Of a stretch of DNA of 19,399 bases, positions 1-7,129 are shown one piece after another. A program made the translations under genes and the position numbers. Numbering within the stretch: position 1 is the first letter of the stretch; every line of letters begins with the position of its first letter. The notes under the pieces were generated by a model, which saw only the letters and a list, made by a program, of their open reading frames with translations, had not been told where the DNA came from and searched no databases. The stretch covers positions 1 through 19,399 of the forward strand of contig JAFDTZ010000031.1 in assembly GCA_019594305.1 (NCBI GenBank), given 5' to 3'. Source of the DNA: Thermoplasmata archaeon (GTDB taxonomy: Archaea; Thermoplasmatota; Thermoplasmata; Halarchaeoplasmatales; Halarchaeoplasmataceae).

Positions 1-1
1 T

Positions 2-250
2 CGTTTTTGGGGAGGTAATTTCTGGTCAAGAGGTTATTTCTATCGGTCAGTAGGAAGTACAACTAGTGAGGCGGTTGAATTTTACATCAATGTCTCTCAG
101 AAGGAAGAATTGCGCGATAAATATTACACGAGAGCAAAAGATGGTAAACGATCATGTGGAGAGGATCCGTATCTTGAATACCAGATGGGTAATCTAGATT
201 TACAAAGGATATCAAATACACAAGCGACACTGCGAGACTTCACAAGTTAA
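2..250 (+). CDS. tnpA: IS200/IS605-family transposase TnpA, C-terminal part (5' end outside window)
   Basis: An open frame enters from the left edge and ends at TAA 248-250, giving 82 residues. It begins RFWGGNFWSRGYFYRSVG, then TTSEAVEFYINVSQ. This matches the end of the HUH/Y1 transposase fold of IS200/IS605 TnpA, where a W-G-x-x-F-W-S-x-G-Y-F strand precedes the helix carrying the single catalytic tyrosine. That tyrosine is most likely the Tyr of FYIN (codon 83-85). The HUH histidines would lie upstream, outside the window. The tail ends NTQATLRDFTS, the sort of short basic/Thr-rich end common in these enzymes. Family role, from knowledge: single-strand cut-and-paste transposition guided by hairpins at the element ends; a strong hairpin follows directly at 267-328. 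Whether the gene is intact cannot be judged from this fragment. No TnpB-like frame lies on the right side. Confidence 0.8.
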   Translation, partial: RFWGGNFWSRGYFYRSVGSTTSEAVEFYINVSQKEELRDKYYTRAKDGKRSCGEDPYLEYQMGNLDLQRISNTQATLRDFTS

Positions 251-266
251 GTCATCGGGCAACAAA

Positions 267-328
267 TTCGTCCCCACCGAGCGAAGCGAGCATGCCCACG
301 GCCTTGGCCGTGGGTGTGGGGGCGAAAT
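267..328 (+). mobile_element. Probable right-end hairpin of the IS200/IS605 element
   Basis: Starting 17 bases after the tnpA stop there is a nested inverted repeat. The inner arm CCCACGGCC (295-303) pairs perfectly with GGCCGTGGG (306-314). Outside it, CCCCAC (272-277) pairs with GTGGGG (316-321), and ATTCG pairs imperfectly with CGAAAT. IS200/IS605 ends carry subterminal hairpins recognised by TnpA rather than terminal inverted repeats, so position and structure both fit. The exact cleavage site and target sequence cannot be fixed from one end. A rho-independent-like terminator is less likely because no T run follows. Confidence 0.6.
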
Positions 329-330
329 TG

Positions 331-451
331 ACTTTCATTCGCTACGCTACAGAAAAGTAAAGTATGCAAAAGGAATCAAAGATTCCATCTATTCAATCAC
401 TTTCCTCGTTACTCTCGGAAAGATAATTGAATGCCACGGAATCAGAGATTC
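331..451. repeat. Series of small inverted repeats in the gap after the IS element
   Basis: No credible gene lies in this stretch. It holds successive stem-loops. ACTTTC (331-336) faces GAAAAGT (352-358) with one bulge. GGAATC (372-377) faces GATTCC (381-386). ATTCAAT plus CTTTCC (391-397, 400-405) faces GGAAAG plus ATTGAAT (417-422, 426-432). GAATC (439-443) faces GATTC (447-451). The CTTTCC/GGAAAG arms recur in the 42-bp element at 456-497. Function unknown; decayed mobile or structured-RNA repeats are possible. Confidence 0.55.
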
Positions 452-455
452 TGTT

Positions 456-497
456 CACTTTCCATTTTCTCATGTTCATTCGAAAATAAGGAAAGTG
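456..497. repeat. 42-bp hairpin element, copy A
   Basis: CACTTTCC (456-463) pairs perfectly with GGAAAGTG (490-497) around a 26-nt loop. A second 42-bp copy lies at 10618-10659. It has the same length, a similar loop (TCATTCG-like centre), and an arm changed from CC/GG to TT/AA that still pairs. Copy A abuts the tRNA-like 3' fragment that begins at 497. Confidence 0.6.
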
Positions 498-520
498 CGG
501 GGGAAGGGATTTGAATCCCG
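497..520 (-). pseudogene. tRNA-Leu-like 3' fragment (T-arm and acceptor), possible attachment-site copy
   Basis: Read on the minus strand this is a T-arm followed by an acceptor 3' strand: GGGATTCAAATCCC, then TTCCCCCGC with A as the would-be discriminator. It matches the 3' end of the intact tRNA-Leu at 10720-10804 at 21 of 23 positions (497-519 versus 10721-10743), in the same orientation. The matching 5' acceptor strand GCGGGGG is absent from the following sequence. The T-stem would carry C49 x T65 and A53 x C61 mismatches, so this is not a working tRNA. A perfect palindrome TTTACTAGTAAA just beyond may be a remnant of a long class II variable arm. It could be an integration remnant or a decayed tRNA duplicate. 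Confidence 0.5.
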
Positions 521-553
521 ATTTACTAGTAAAAATTCCTTTAGAGCAACGAG

Positions 554-593
554 CCAGTACTTGGAATCACTGGTTTTAGGAAAATATCCTAAA
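554..593. repeat. Two adjacent hairpins at the 3' end of the PQQ gene
   Basis: CCAGT (554-558) pairs with ACTGG (569-573). TTTAGGA (575-581) pairs with TCCTAAA (587-593) across a 5-nt loop. The second hairpin overlaps the TAG stop of the PQQ-propeller gene, whose complement is at 589-591, so it may mark the transcript's 3' end. There is no T-rich tract of the kind that usually terminates archaeal transcription, so a terminator role is uncertain. Confidence 0.4.
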
Positions 594-2970
594 CCTTATC
601 GTCTTCAATCGTGTTTTCCTCGATCTCCGAGGTATCCTCTTCATCGAACGACTCTTCACCTTTACCTCGATTCATCACTAATATAATGACGACTACCACA
701 ATAATCAGCAGGAGTATCAGCCACCAGTAGCTGCCCGGGGAACTCTCCTCTATTGCGAACCTGATACTGTCAACATCGGAGTTACCTTCGGCGTCGAATA
801 CTCTCACCGACACTACGTGGTCACCTCGCTCGGTAACGGTGAATGTATGGGCCGTAGCCGTACCGATGTTGACCCAATCGCCGTCATTCAGGCGTATCTC
901 GTAATGACTGATCGGATAGGTACCTTCTTCGCCACGCCATTCCACTGTGACATCGCCGGAGTCGAATACTCTATCGTATTCGGGCGAGATTATCTCGATG
1001 CTCGGATATAGTATTTCATCAAAGTGTGCGGTGATGTTCTTGTCGCCGTCCATCACGATGGTGATGGATAACTCATCGGACTCGTTCTCCGGTACATCTC
1101 CGGTCCATCCGACGAATATCCAACCTTCGGCGGGTATCGCATCTACGGTTACATTATCTCCGTGTTCGTAAGTACGAACGCCTTCTCCGGGCACGGTGCT
1201 ACCATCCCCTTGTATGTTTATCGTGAGACGGTGCTCGTGTCTCTCAAAATGCGCTGTTATACTCTTGTGGCCGTCCATGGTGATGGTGATCTCTTCTTCG
1301 GTACCTTCGTAATCTCCTTCCCAATGGCTGAATCTCCAGCCCTCATCGGGAATCGCCTCAATGGTTATCGTATCTCCATAGGTATGGTTGTAAGTTCCCG
1401 GTGCAGGTACTGTCGTCCCGCCTTCCTCCGGATGGATGGTCAGTATCTGAGGGGCTACGGTTGTGAAGGAATAAGTTTCATTTGTGATCATGCCTTTTTC
1501 ATCTTCTACCACTACTTCCCAATGGTAGGTTGTGTTATAATCTAAGGTCAGAATATTAGTTTCAACGACACCATCGGAATCCAATGTTTCCGAATGTACG
1601 AGTTCGTCGTCGAGGTAAAACTCGACCTCCGCGGGGTAGGTTATCGCCTCGACATATACGGACAACGGTGTGGTTACGGGCACATCGGTGGCATCATCCG
1701 AAGGGGTTTCATCGGATATCAATGGCGCGGTTCGGCTAATAGCATAGAGCTTACCATCACTTGAACCGACATATATTGTCCCATCTTCGCCTATCGCCGA
1801 TGAAGAACTGACACCCCCGCCAGTGGTGAAACGCCATTTTTCCGAACCATCGGGGTTCAAAGCATAGATATTATTGTCACCTGAACCGACGTATATAGTG
1901 CCATCGGCTCCAATTGCGGGTGAAGAGAAGACATGATCTTCAGTTGTGAAGTTCCATCTTTCAGTGCCATCGGGGTTTATGGCATACACGTTATTATCAA
2001 ACGAGCCGACATATATTGTTCCGTCTGCTCCAATAGCTGGCGAAGAACGTACGTCATCTCCTGTGGTGAAGTTCCATTTTTCAGTACCATCCGGGTTTAT
2101 CGCATACACGTTATTATCGGACGAGCCGATGTATATTGTTCCGTCCGCACCGAGAGCCGGAGAAGAAAACACCCTATCTTCCCAGGTTAGGCGAAAAAGC
2201 CATCTTGTCGAGCCATCCGTCGAGTTAAGTGAAAGCAAGTGAGTGTACGAACAAACATATATCGTTTGGTTTGCTCCGATGATCGGTGAAGTAGTAAAAT
2301 CCAAGCGACGAGACCATTTTTCTGAGCCATCCGGGTTTAATGCGTAGAAAGATTCAGTCAAAGACCATGAGTAAATCTCGCCTATGTATATGGTTCCGTC
2401 AGGTCCGATCGCGGGCGAAGATAATATAATATATTCCGTAGCGAAACGCCATTTTTCAGAACCATCGGGGTTTATCGCATAAAAGTTATGATCATAGGAC
2501 CCGATATATATTGTACCGTCGACTCCGACTGCGGGCGAAGAAAATACACTACCCCCCGTGGTGAAACTCCACTTTTCCGAACCATCGGGGTTTATGGCAT
2601 AAACGTCATTGTCATTTGAGCCGACGTATATTGTTCCATCTATTCCGATTGCGGGCGAAGAACCCACTCCTTCATCGGTTTCATAATTCCATATCTCCGT
2701 TCCATCCACATGACTTGTATCGTAAGGGCTCCGCCCGGTATTCCTTGCATTGCCTCTGAACTTAGGCCAGGGCGATTCGACGAGTCCTGTGATCTCTTCG
2801 TCGCTCTCTGCGTCGGAAGACAGTACCAGGGTTAAAGTGGAAGAAGTGAGTATAATACATAATGCGATGCAAGTTAAATAGACCATGGTTATTCTTACAT
2901 CTGACAGCGGGCGTTTTGTCCTTCCCTTTCGCTTTACCTTCATTGTATCACATTCATTTTCATCGTTCAT
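589..2970 (-). CDS. Secreted, membrane-anchored PQQ-like beta-propeller protein with InlB-type repeats and an Ig-like domain
   Basis: 793 residues. A basic N-terminus and hydrophobic segment (about 27-50) act as signal or anchor. WPKFRGNARNTGRSP (68-82) opens a PQQ-type propeller of eight ~40-residue blades (about 88-412), each of the form NPDGSEKW...SSPAIG.DGTIYVGS.D..VYAI; blades 3 and 4 are divergent. Next come an Ig/FnIII-like region (413-505), two divergent InlB B-repeat modules (505-576 and 580-651, each with GW.F..W.GD...ITAHF), and an Ig-like domain (655-741) resembling the subtilase C-terminus. Last come SYWW plus a membrane helix (747-766) and an acidic cytoplasmic tail. The blades probably form a structural or ligand-binding scaffold; no enzyme site is evident. 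Start choice: Met1 has GGGAT upstream; Met10 (ATG ending at 2943) is a real alternative, preceded by GTGAT. The gene lies 42 nt after the beta-helix gene, so co-transcription is plausible. Confidence 0.85.
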   Translation of the reverse strand: MNDENECDTMKVKRKGRTKRPLSDVRITMVYLTCIALCIILTSSTLTLVLSSDAESDEEITGLVESPWPKFRGNARNTGRSPYDTSHVDGTEIWNYETDEGVGSSPAIGIDGTIYVGSNDNDVYAINPDGSEKWSFTTGGSVFSSPAVGVDGTIYIGSYDHNFYAINPDGSEKWRFATEYIILSSPAIGPDGTIYIGEIYSWSLTESFYALNPDGSEKWSRRLDFTTSPIIGANQTIYVCSYTHLLSLNSTDGSTRWLFRLTWEDRVFSSPALGADGTIYIGSSDNNVYAINPDGTEKWNFTTGDDVRSSPAIGADGTIYVGSFDNNVYAINPDGTERWNFTTEDHVFSSPAIGADGTIYVGSGDNNIYALNPDGSEKWRFTTGGGVSSSSAIGEDGTIYVGSSDGKLYAISRTAPLISDETPSDDATDVPVTTPLSVYVEAITYPAEVEFYLDDELVHSETLDSDGVVETNILTLDYNTTYHWEVVVEDEKGMITNETYSFTTVAPQILTIHPEEGGTTVPAPGTYNHTYGDTITIEAIPDEGWRFSHWEGDYEGTEEEITITMDGHKSITAHFERHEHRLTINIQGDGSTVPGEGVRTYEHGDNVTVDAIPAEGWIFVGWTGDVPENESDELSITIVMDGDKNITAHFDEILYPSIEIISPEYDRVFDSGDVTVEWRGEEGTYPISHYEIRLNDGDWVNIGTATAHTFTVTERGDHVVSVRVFDAEGNSDVDSIRFAIEESSPGSYWWLILLLIIVVVVIILVMNRGKGEESFDEEDTSEIEENTIEDDKV

Positions 2971-2976
2971 TTATTT

Positions 2977-2997
2977 ATCCCTTCAACGAGAAGGGAT
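2977..2997. promoter_or_regulatory. 7-bp hairpin just upstream of the PQQ gene
   Basis: ATCCCTT (2977-2983) pairs perfectly with AAGGGAT (2991-2997) over a 7-nt loop, in the 42-nt gap between the beta-helix stop and the PQQ start. On the minus strand its 3' arm provides the GGGAT that would be the weak ribosome-binding sequence for the PQQ start. It could therefore modulate translation or attenuate read-through. Confidence 0.35.
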
Positions 2998-3012
2998 CAC
3001 TGCTTCTATGTG

Positions 3013-6000
3013 TTATTTACCGGATGGTTCGTTCAAACCCTTCACTGCAGGCTCCTCCTGTTCATGCAAAGGCCACTTTTTCAACAGCACGAACAATACG
3101 ATCACTACCGCTACTAGCGGTAACAACAGCCACCAATAGCTAGATTGAGATGTTTCCACCGTAACCGTGGTTGAATCGGAGGTTACTCCTTCATAGGTGG
3201 CGGTTACTCTGTAAACTCCCGGACGTTCTTGATAAAACACACCGTCTTCACATGCATTTTGCCAGATGAAATCCGTGGATTCATCGGAGATAAGGTTGCC
3301 GTACACATCGTATGCAGCTGCAGTGAACACTATGTTTTGACTTGCGTTAACATATTGTTCTTCGGATGGTGATATGATCACCGTATGAACTATACTTGGG
3401 TTTACGGTGAGAGTTGCATTATCTGTTAAGTCATTGTGCATACCGGATACAGTCCACGTACCTGAAAACTCGGAATTATACGCGTTATTCAGCCAGCTAC
3501 CGCCGGCACCCCCTTCTATCGACCAATTTGTATCGCCGGTTACATCGTTAATCATATTACCGAATTGGTCGTAAGTATCTGCCGTGAAGGCTCGTGTTTG
3601 CCCAGCATTTATAACGAAAACTTGCGGAGATATAGCCATATAACTAACATTGCCTGGATTTACGGTTAGGTTTGCTTCACCCGTAATTCCATCATATACG
3701 CCTGATACGGTCCATATCCCCGAGAATTCGGAAGTATATACGCTATCCGTCCAGTTACCGCCGGCTCTCGCTTCTATAGACCAGTTGGTTTGGTCGGTAA
3801 CTTCGTCTATTTCATTCCAATATTGATCGTAGATCACCGCAGTATATGTAATGGAATCTCCCGCTTTTGTATAAGCGGTTTCAGGCCGGATCTTGAGGTA
3901 ATATGCTATCCCCTCCGATTCAACTATTAAAGTTGCATCGTCAGTCAGCCCGTTGTAAGTGACGGTAACAGTCCACGTACCTGCGGATTCGGAAGTATAT
4001 ACGTTATCGTCCCAAATACCTCCTGCATCCGTTTCGATTGACCACGTTGTTTCATCGGTTACATAACCTATTTCATTGTTGAATTCATCGTAAGCGGTTA
4101 CGGTAAAATCCTGTGTATCTCCTGCGTTGATGTTTGATTCATCCGGTGAGATTACGATGTGTCCTGCATCTCCCGGGTTGATTGTAAGTGTTGCAGTATC
4201 CATTATCGTACTGTAAGTTCCTGTCACCGTCCATGTACCGGCAAATTCAGAGAAGTATATGTTCCTATACCAGTTACCACCGGCTCCCGCTTCCATCGAC
4301 CAGCCAAAACCACTGATCTCACTCACCTCGCCTATCAAATTATGATTTGCATCGTAGGCAAAAGCAGAAAAGGTATGTGTGTCTCCTGCTGTGATATTAG
4401 TGGGTTTGGGTGCTATCTCTATGTAGGTCACTTCTGTTATCTGGTAAGATACCCACGGAAATTTATCCCTATTCCCATACGATAGGTAATATGGAACATC
4501 TCCGATGCCATCGCCCCTGTCGTTTCCTTCATAATCCGACCAGTAGTTACCGCCTTTACCGCCTGCAACAGGGTCTCCGTAATCCCAGTCGTTATTGCCA
4601 TCGTCGTAGCCCTGGTATACGTTTTCAACAAATCTATTACGGTAGATCAAATTGTTTTCGGAAGATCGAAAGAATATACCATAGTTGTTATTCGTAAGGG
4701 TATTGTTGGTGATTGTGTTTCCATCGGAGAATCGGAAGAATATACCATCGTTGTTATTCGTGAGGGTATTGTTGGTGATTGTGTTTCCATCGGATAATCG
4801 GAATAATACACCGAAGTAATTATTCGTGAGGGTATTATTGGTGATTATGTTGTTATCTGAAAAACCGATTAATACGCCTGTATGTACATCACTTATATTT
4901 TGGTTTTTAATTGTAACTCCTGTGCAGTTAGCGAGAATGACCTGTCCTGCGCCTTCGGGAACTGTCCCGGATGTTCGGTCTTTCCAGTAGTATATCGGTT
5001 TACCATTGGCGGTGTTCGAATCATCTATGGAATGGGTGTTCCAGTGTTCCGATGCCCACCCTGTTATTACCACACCGTCATTCTCCAATACGTTGCCAAG
5101 AAGGGTATTACCATCGCTAGATGTCCGGAGATGTATGCCCATGCCGTTGTTTGAGAATATATGATTGTTTGTTATATTATTGCCATTTGACGTAGATAGA
5201 TAAAATCCCATCCTCCTGCTGTTCGAAACTGTATTATCGGTAAATGTGTTTTCATCACTGTTATCCAATACGAGGATTCCATGGTCGTTGTGCGATGCGG
5301 TGTTCCCCGAGATTATGTTACCATCTGACCGCCACAAGAAAATGCCCATCCATCCGTTGTTCGATACTGTATTATCGGTTATGACGTTACCGTGAGAGCG
5401 GAAGAGACATATTCCATCATAGCCGTTATGTGATGCGGTGTTGTTTATTATAAAGTTATTATTGGAGAAACCAAGTTGTATCCCCACATCTGAATTATTG
5501 AAAATAAAATTCTCCACAAGAATATTGGTACAACTGGCAAGTATCACATGCCCTGCATCTGCGGGTACAGTACCTCCTGTTCGATCCTTCCAGTAATATA
5601 CGGGTTTACCATTAACCGTGTTGGAAGTGTCGATAATGTGTGTGTTCCATTGGTGTGAAGTATTCCCGTCGATGAACAAACCGTTGTTTTCCATAACGTT
5701 ATCAGTTAGGGTCTGATTCGTGGATATATACAGGATGATGCCATGGTTGTTGTTCGATACAGTGTTCTTCGAAAGAGCATTGTTGTTCGTATCCCGTAAT
5801 AGTACCGCCCATCCACATCCGGATACGGTGTTGTTCGATAGTTCGTTGTTGTTAGATACCCAGAGATAAATACCAAGACGAGTATTTGAAACGATGTTAT
5901 CCGACACGATGTTTCCGTGCGATGCAACAAGACGGATGCCCTCTGCATAGTTGTTAGATATTTTATTGCCTTTGATTATGTTGTTACTGGAATAAAGGTA

Positions 6001-7056
6001 AAACCAAATTCCTACTCCATTTTCCGATATCTTGTTGTTTGTAATGGTTTGACTACCCGAGTCGCGTATGTAGAAGCCTCTACGGTGACTGTATATGGTG
6101 TTATTCGTGAAGGTGTTTTCCGTACTGAAACTCCTGATTTCGATTCCATAATTGCTATTATAAATGGTGTTGTTCGTGAAGGTGTTATAATCGCTATGAT
6201 AACTGATTCTGATCCCTCTATCATTATTGTTTACTACAGTATTATTGTCGAGGACATTCCATCTATTGCAATCATTTAAACGGATGCCATTATCGTTCGA
6301 TGATACGATATTATCTGTGATGATGTTGTAATAAGATACATGACGTATATAGATGCCGTTAGTATTCAACGAAGCGATGTTACCGACGATCGCATTACCT
6401 TTAGAGAAGTGAAAATAGATTCCATTGTGATTATTCAATGCGGTATTATCTTCAATAAGTGCGTTTGCTGCATTGTGGAGGTATATTCCCGCGTCTCGGA
6501 AATATCTTACAGATGATTTTCCGCTGGCATTATGTAAATAGTTATCTCTTAACTCGAAGTGTACCGTTGTATTACCTATGAAAATACAGTAACCATGTCC
6601 GGTACCGTCGATTTCGTAGCCTTCAATGATATACGGATTTCCCTCGGTACCATTGCCAGGCCAACCCTCGGTATCAGCTTGTTCAGTGAAATTTTCGTCA
6701 CTATCTATCCGTATCGGCTCACGTACCTCGTAATCACCCAACGGTAAAAGTTCGTCAAGGAAAGATCTACCTTCGTTTCGTTGCGGAATAGCCTTTTCAA
6801 ATGGCGTAGTTTTATCCCACGTACCAAAGCGGTCATCCATCAAACCGTATCTTTCATCGAAGCGACGATAAGGCTCTTCGTGTATTACTACTTCACTGTC
6901 GTCCGCAACCTCGGGTTCGTTCTCTTCAACGTATTCATAAATATTTTCAGCACTGATAGGGCCCGGAAAGTTCAAACCGGAGAAGACGAGCACCGCACAT
7001 AATGCGATACAAGTCATAAGATAGATGACTCCCCTTCCTTTTCTCCGTGTCACCAT
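3013..7056 (-). CDS. Secreted NosD-like right-handed beta-helix protein with five Ig-like repeats and C-terminal membrane anchor
   Basis: 1347 residues. A signal segment (about 9-30) precedes a linker to ~115. From PIRID...NPYIIEGYEIDG on, a long parallel beta-helix (about 118-860) is built from ~22-residue coils of the type NTITNNTLTNNN.GI. This is the NosD/PbH1 style, closing with the typical GGNYWSDYEGNDRGDGIGD motif near residue 837. A module with WNTH.ID.SNT.NGKP.YYWKDR occurs twice (about 465-512 and 665-712). Five Ig-like domains of ~86 residues follow (starting near 874, 964, 1050, 1137, 1222; pattern ISP....I.AGDT..FTA.AYD..GN.I). SSYWW plus a membrane helix (about 1305-1327) and a charged tail end the protein. 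It is probably a surface adhesin or carbohydrate-interacting protein. No enzyme residues are recognisable, and copper delivery as for true NosD is not supported. A TATA box ~28 bases upstream of the ATG suggests a near-leaderless transcript. Confidence 0.87.
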   Translation of the reverse strand: MVTRRKGRGVIYLMTCIALCAVLVFSGLNFPGPISAENIYEYVEENEPEVADDSEVVIHEEPYRRFDERYGLMDDRFGTWDKTTPFEKAIPQRNEGRSFLDELLPLGDYEVREPIRIDSDENFTEQADTEGWPGNGTEGNPYIIEGYEIDGTGHGYCIFIGNTTVHFELRDNYLHNASGKSSVRYFRDAGIYLHNAANALIEDNTALNNHNGIYFHFSKGNAIVGNIASLNTNGIYIRHVSYYNIITDNIVSSNDNGIRLNDCNRWNVLDNNTVVNNNDRGIRISYHSDYNTFTNNTIYNSNYGIEIRSFSTENTFTNNTIYSHRRGFYIRDSGSQTITNNKISENGVGIWFYLYSSNNIIKGNKISNNYAEGIRLVASHGNIVSDNIVSNTRLGIYLWVSNNNELSNNTVSGCGWAVLLRDTNNNALSKNTVSNNNHGIILYISTNQTLTDNVMENNGLFIDGNTSHQWNTHIIDTSNTVNGKPVYYWKDRTGGTVPADAGHVILASCTNILVENFIFNNSDVGIQLGFSNNNFIINNTASHNGYDGICLFRSHGNVITDNTVSNNGWMGIFLWRSDGNIISGNTASHNDHGILVLDNSDENTFTDNTVSNSRRMGFYLSTSNGNNITNNHIFSNNGMGIHLRTSSDGNTLLGNVLENDGVVITGWASEHWNTHSIDDSNTANGKPIYYWKDRTSGTVPEGAGQVILANCTGVTIKNQNISDVHTGVLIGFSDNNIITNNTLTNNYFGVLFRLSDGNTITNNTLTNNNDGIFFRFSDGNTITNNTLTNNNYGIFFRSSENNLIYRNRFVENVYQGYDDGNNDWDYGDPVAGGKGGNYWSDYEGNDRGDGIGDVPYYLSYGNRDKFPWVSYQITEVTYIEIAPKPTNITAGDTHTFSAFAYDANHNLIGEVSEISGFGWSMEAGAGGNWYRNIYFSEFAGTWTVTGTYSTIMDTATLTINPGDAGHIVISPDESNINAGDTQDFTVTAYDEFNNEIGYVTDETTWSIETDAGGIWDDNVYTSESAGTWTVTVTYNGLTDDATLIVESEGIAYYLKIRPETAYTKAGDSITYTAVIYDQYWNEIDEVTDQTNWSIEARAGGNWTDSVYTSEFSGIWTVSGVYDGITGEANLTVNPGNVSYMAISPQVFVINAGQTRAFTADTYDQFGNMINDVTGDTNWSIEGGAGGSWLNNAYNSEFSGTWTVSGMHNDLTDNATLTVNPSIVHTVIISPSEEQYVNASQNIVFTAAAYDVYGNLISDESTDFIWQNACEDGVFYQERPGVYRVTATYEGVTSDSTTVTVETSQSSYWWLLLPLVAVVIVLFVLLKKWPLHEQEEPAVKGLNEPSGK
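4688..4885 (-). repeat. 66-bp tandem repeat within the beta-helix gene
   Basis: Near-identical units begin at 4688, 4754 and 4820 (marker TTATTCGTRAGGGTATT), an exact 66-bp spacing equal to 22 codons, one coil of the helix. The first two units are almost identical; the third has diverged at its far end. This is in-frame coil duplication by slippage or unequal recombination. Confidence 0.8.
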
Positions 7057-7080
7057 GTTATCATATATCCTTTTTTGTCC

Positions 7081-7088
7081 TATATATA
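7081..7088 (-). promoter_or_regulatory. TATA box of the beta-helix gene
   Basis: TATATATA in an otherwise mixed stretch, centred about 28 bases upstream of the ATG at 7056. Archaeal TATA boxes sit about 26 bases before the start site, so transcription would begin at or just before the start codon. No convincing Shine-Dalgarno sequence precedes the ATG, which agrees with a leaderless message. Confidence 0.55.
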
Positions 7089-7104
7089 GTTAATCCTTCG
7101 ATAG

Positions 7105-7129
7105 GAGGGCCCTAGGGCGGCGGCCCCTC
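7105..7129 (-). terminator. GC-rich hairpin spanning the subtilase stop codon
   Basis: GAGGGCC (7105-7111) pairs with GGCCCCTC (7122-7129) with one bulged base, enclosing the end of the subtilase frame. It is the most GC-rich structure in the neighbourhood and lies between subtilase and beta-helix genes. It lacks a following T tract, so termination is only a possibility; mRNA 3'-end stabilisation is another. Confidence 0.35.

Noticed and set aside
1..593. TnpB gene or omega-RNA belonging to the IS element
   Set aside because: No TnpB-like frame (RuvC or zinc-finger motifs) is visible on either strand here; the hairpin alone does not show an omega-RNA.
495..686. Plus-strand open frame of 63 codons starting with GTG
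   Set aside because: It runs through the tRNA-like fragment and into the PQQ gene antisense; the peptide has no recognisable family and no ribosome-binding site.
4640..4885. Regular repeats that could suggest a CRISPR array
   Set aside because: The repeats are contiguous 66-bp units in frame with the beta-helix coils, without unique spacers, and no cas genes are near.
5917..6279. Plus-strand frame of 120 codons, and similar antisense frames in the PQQ and beta-helix genes
   Set aside because: They arise from the periodic codon pattern of repeat proteins read backwards, with low-complexity repetitive peptides.
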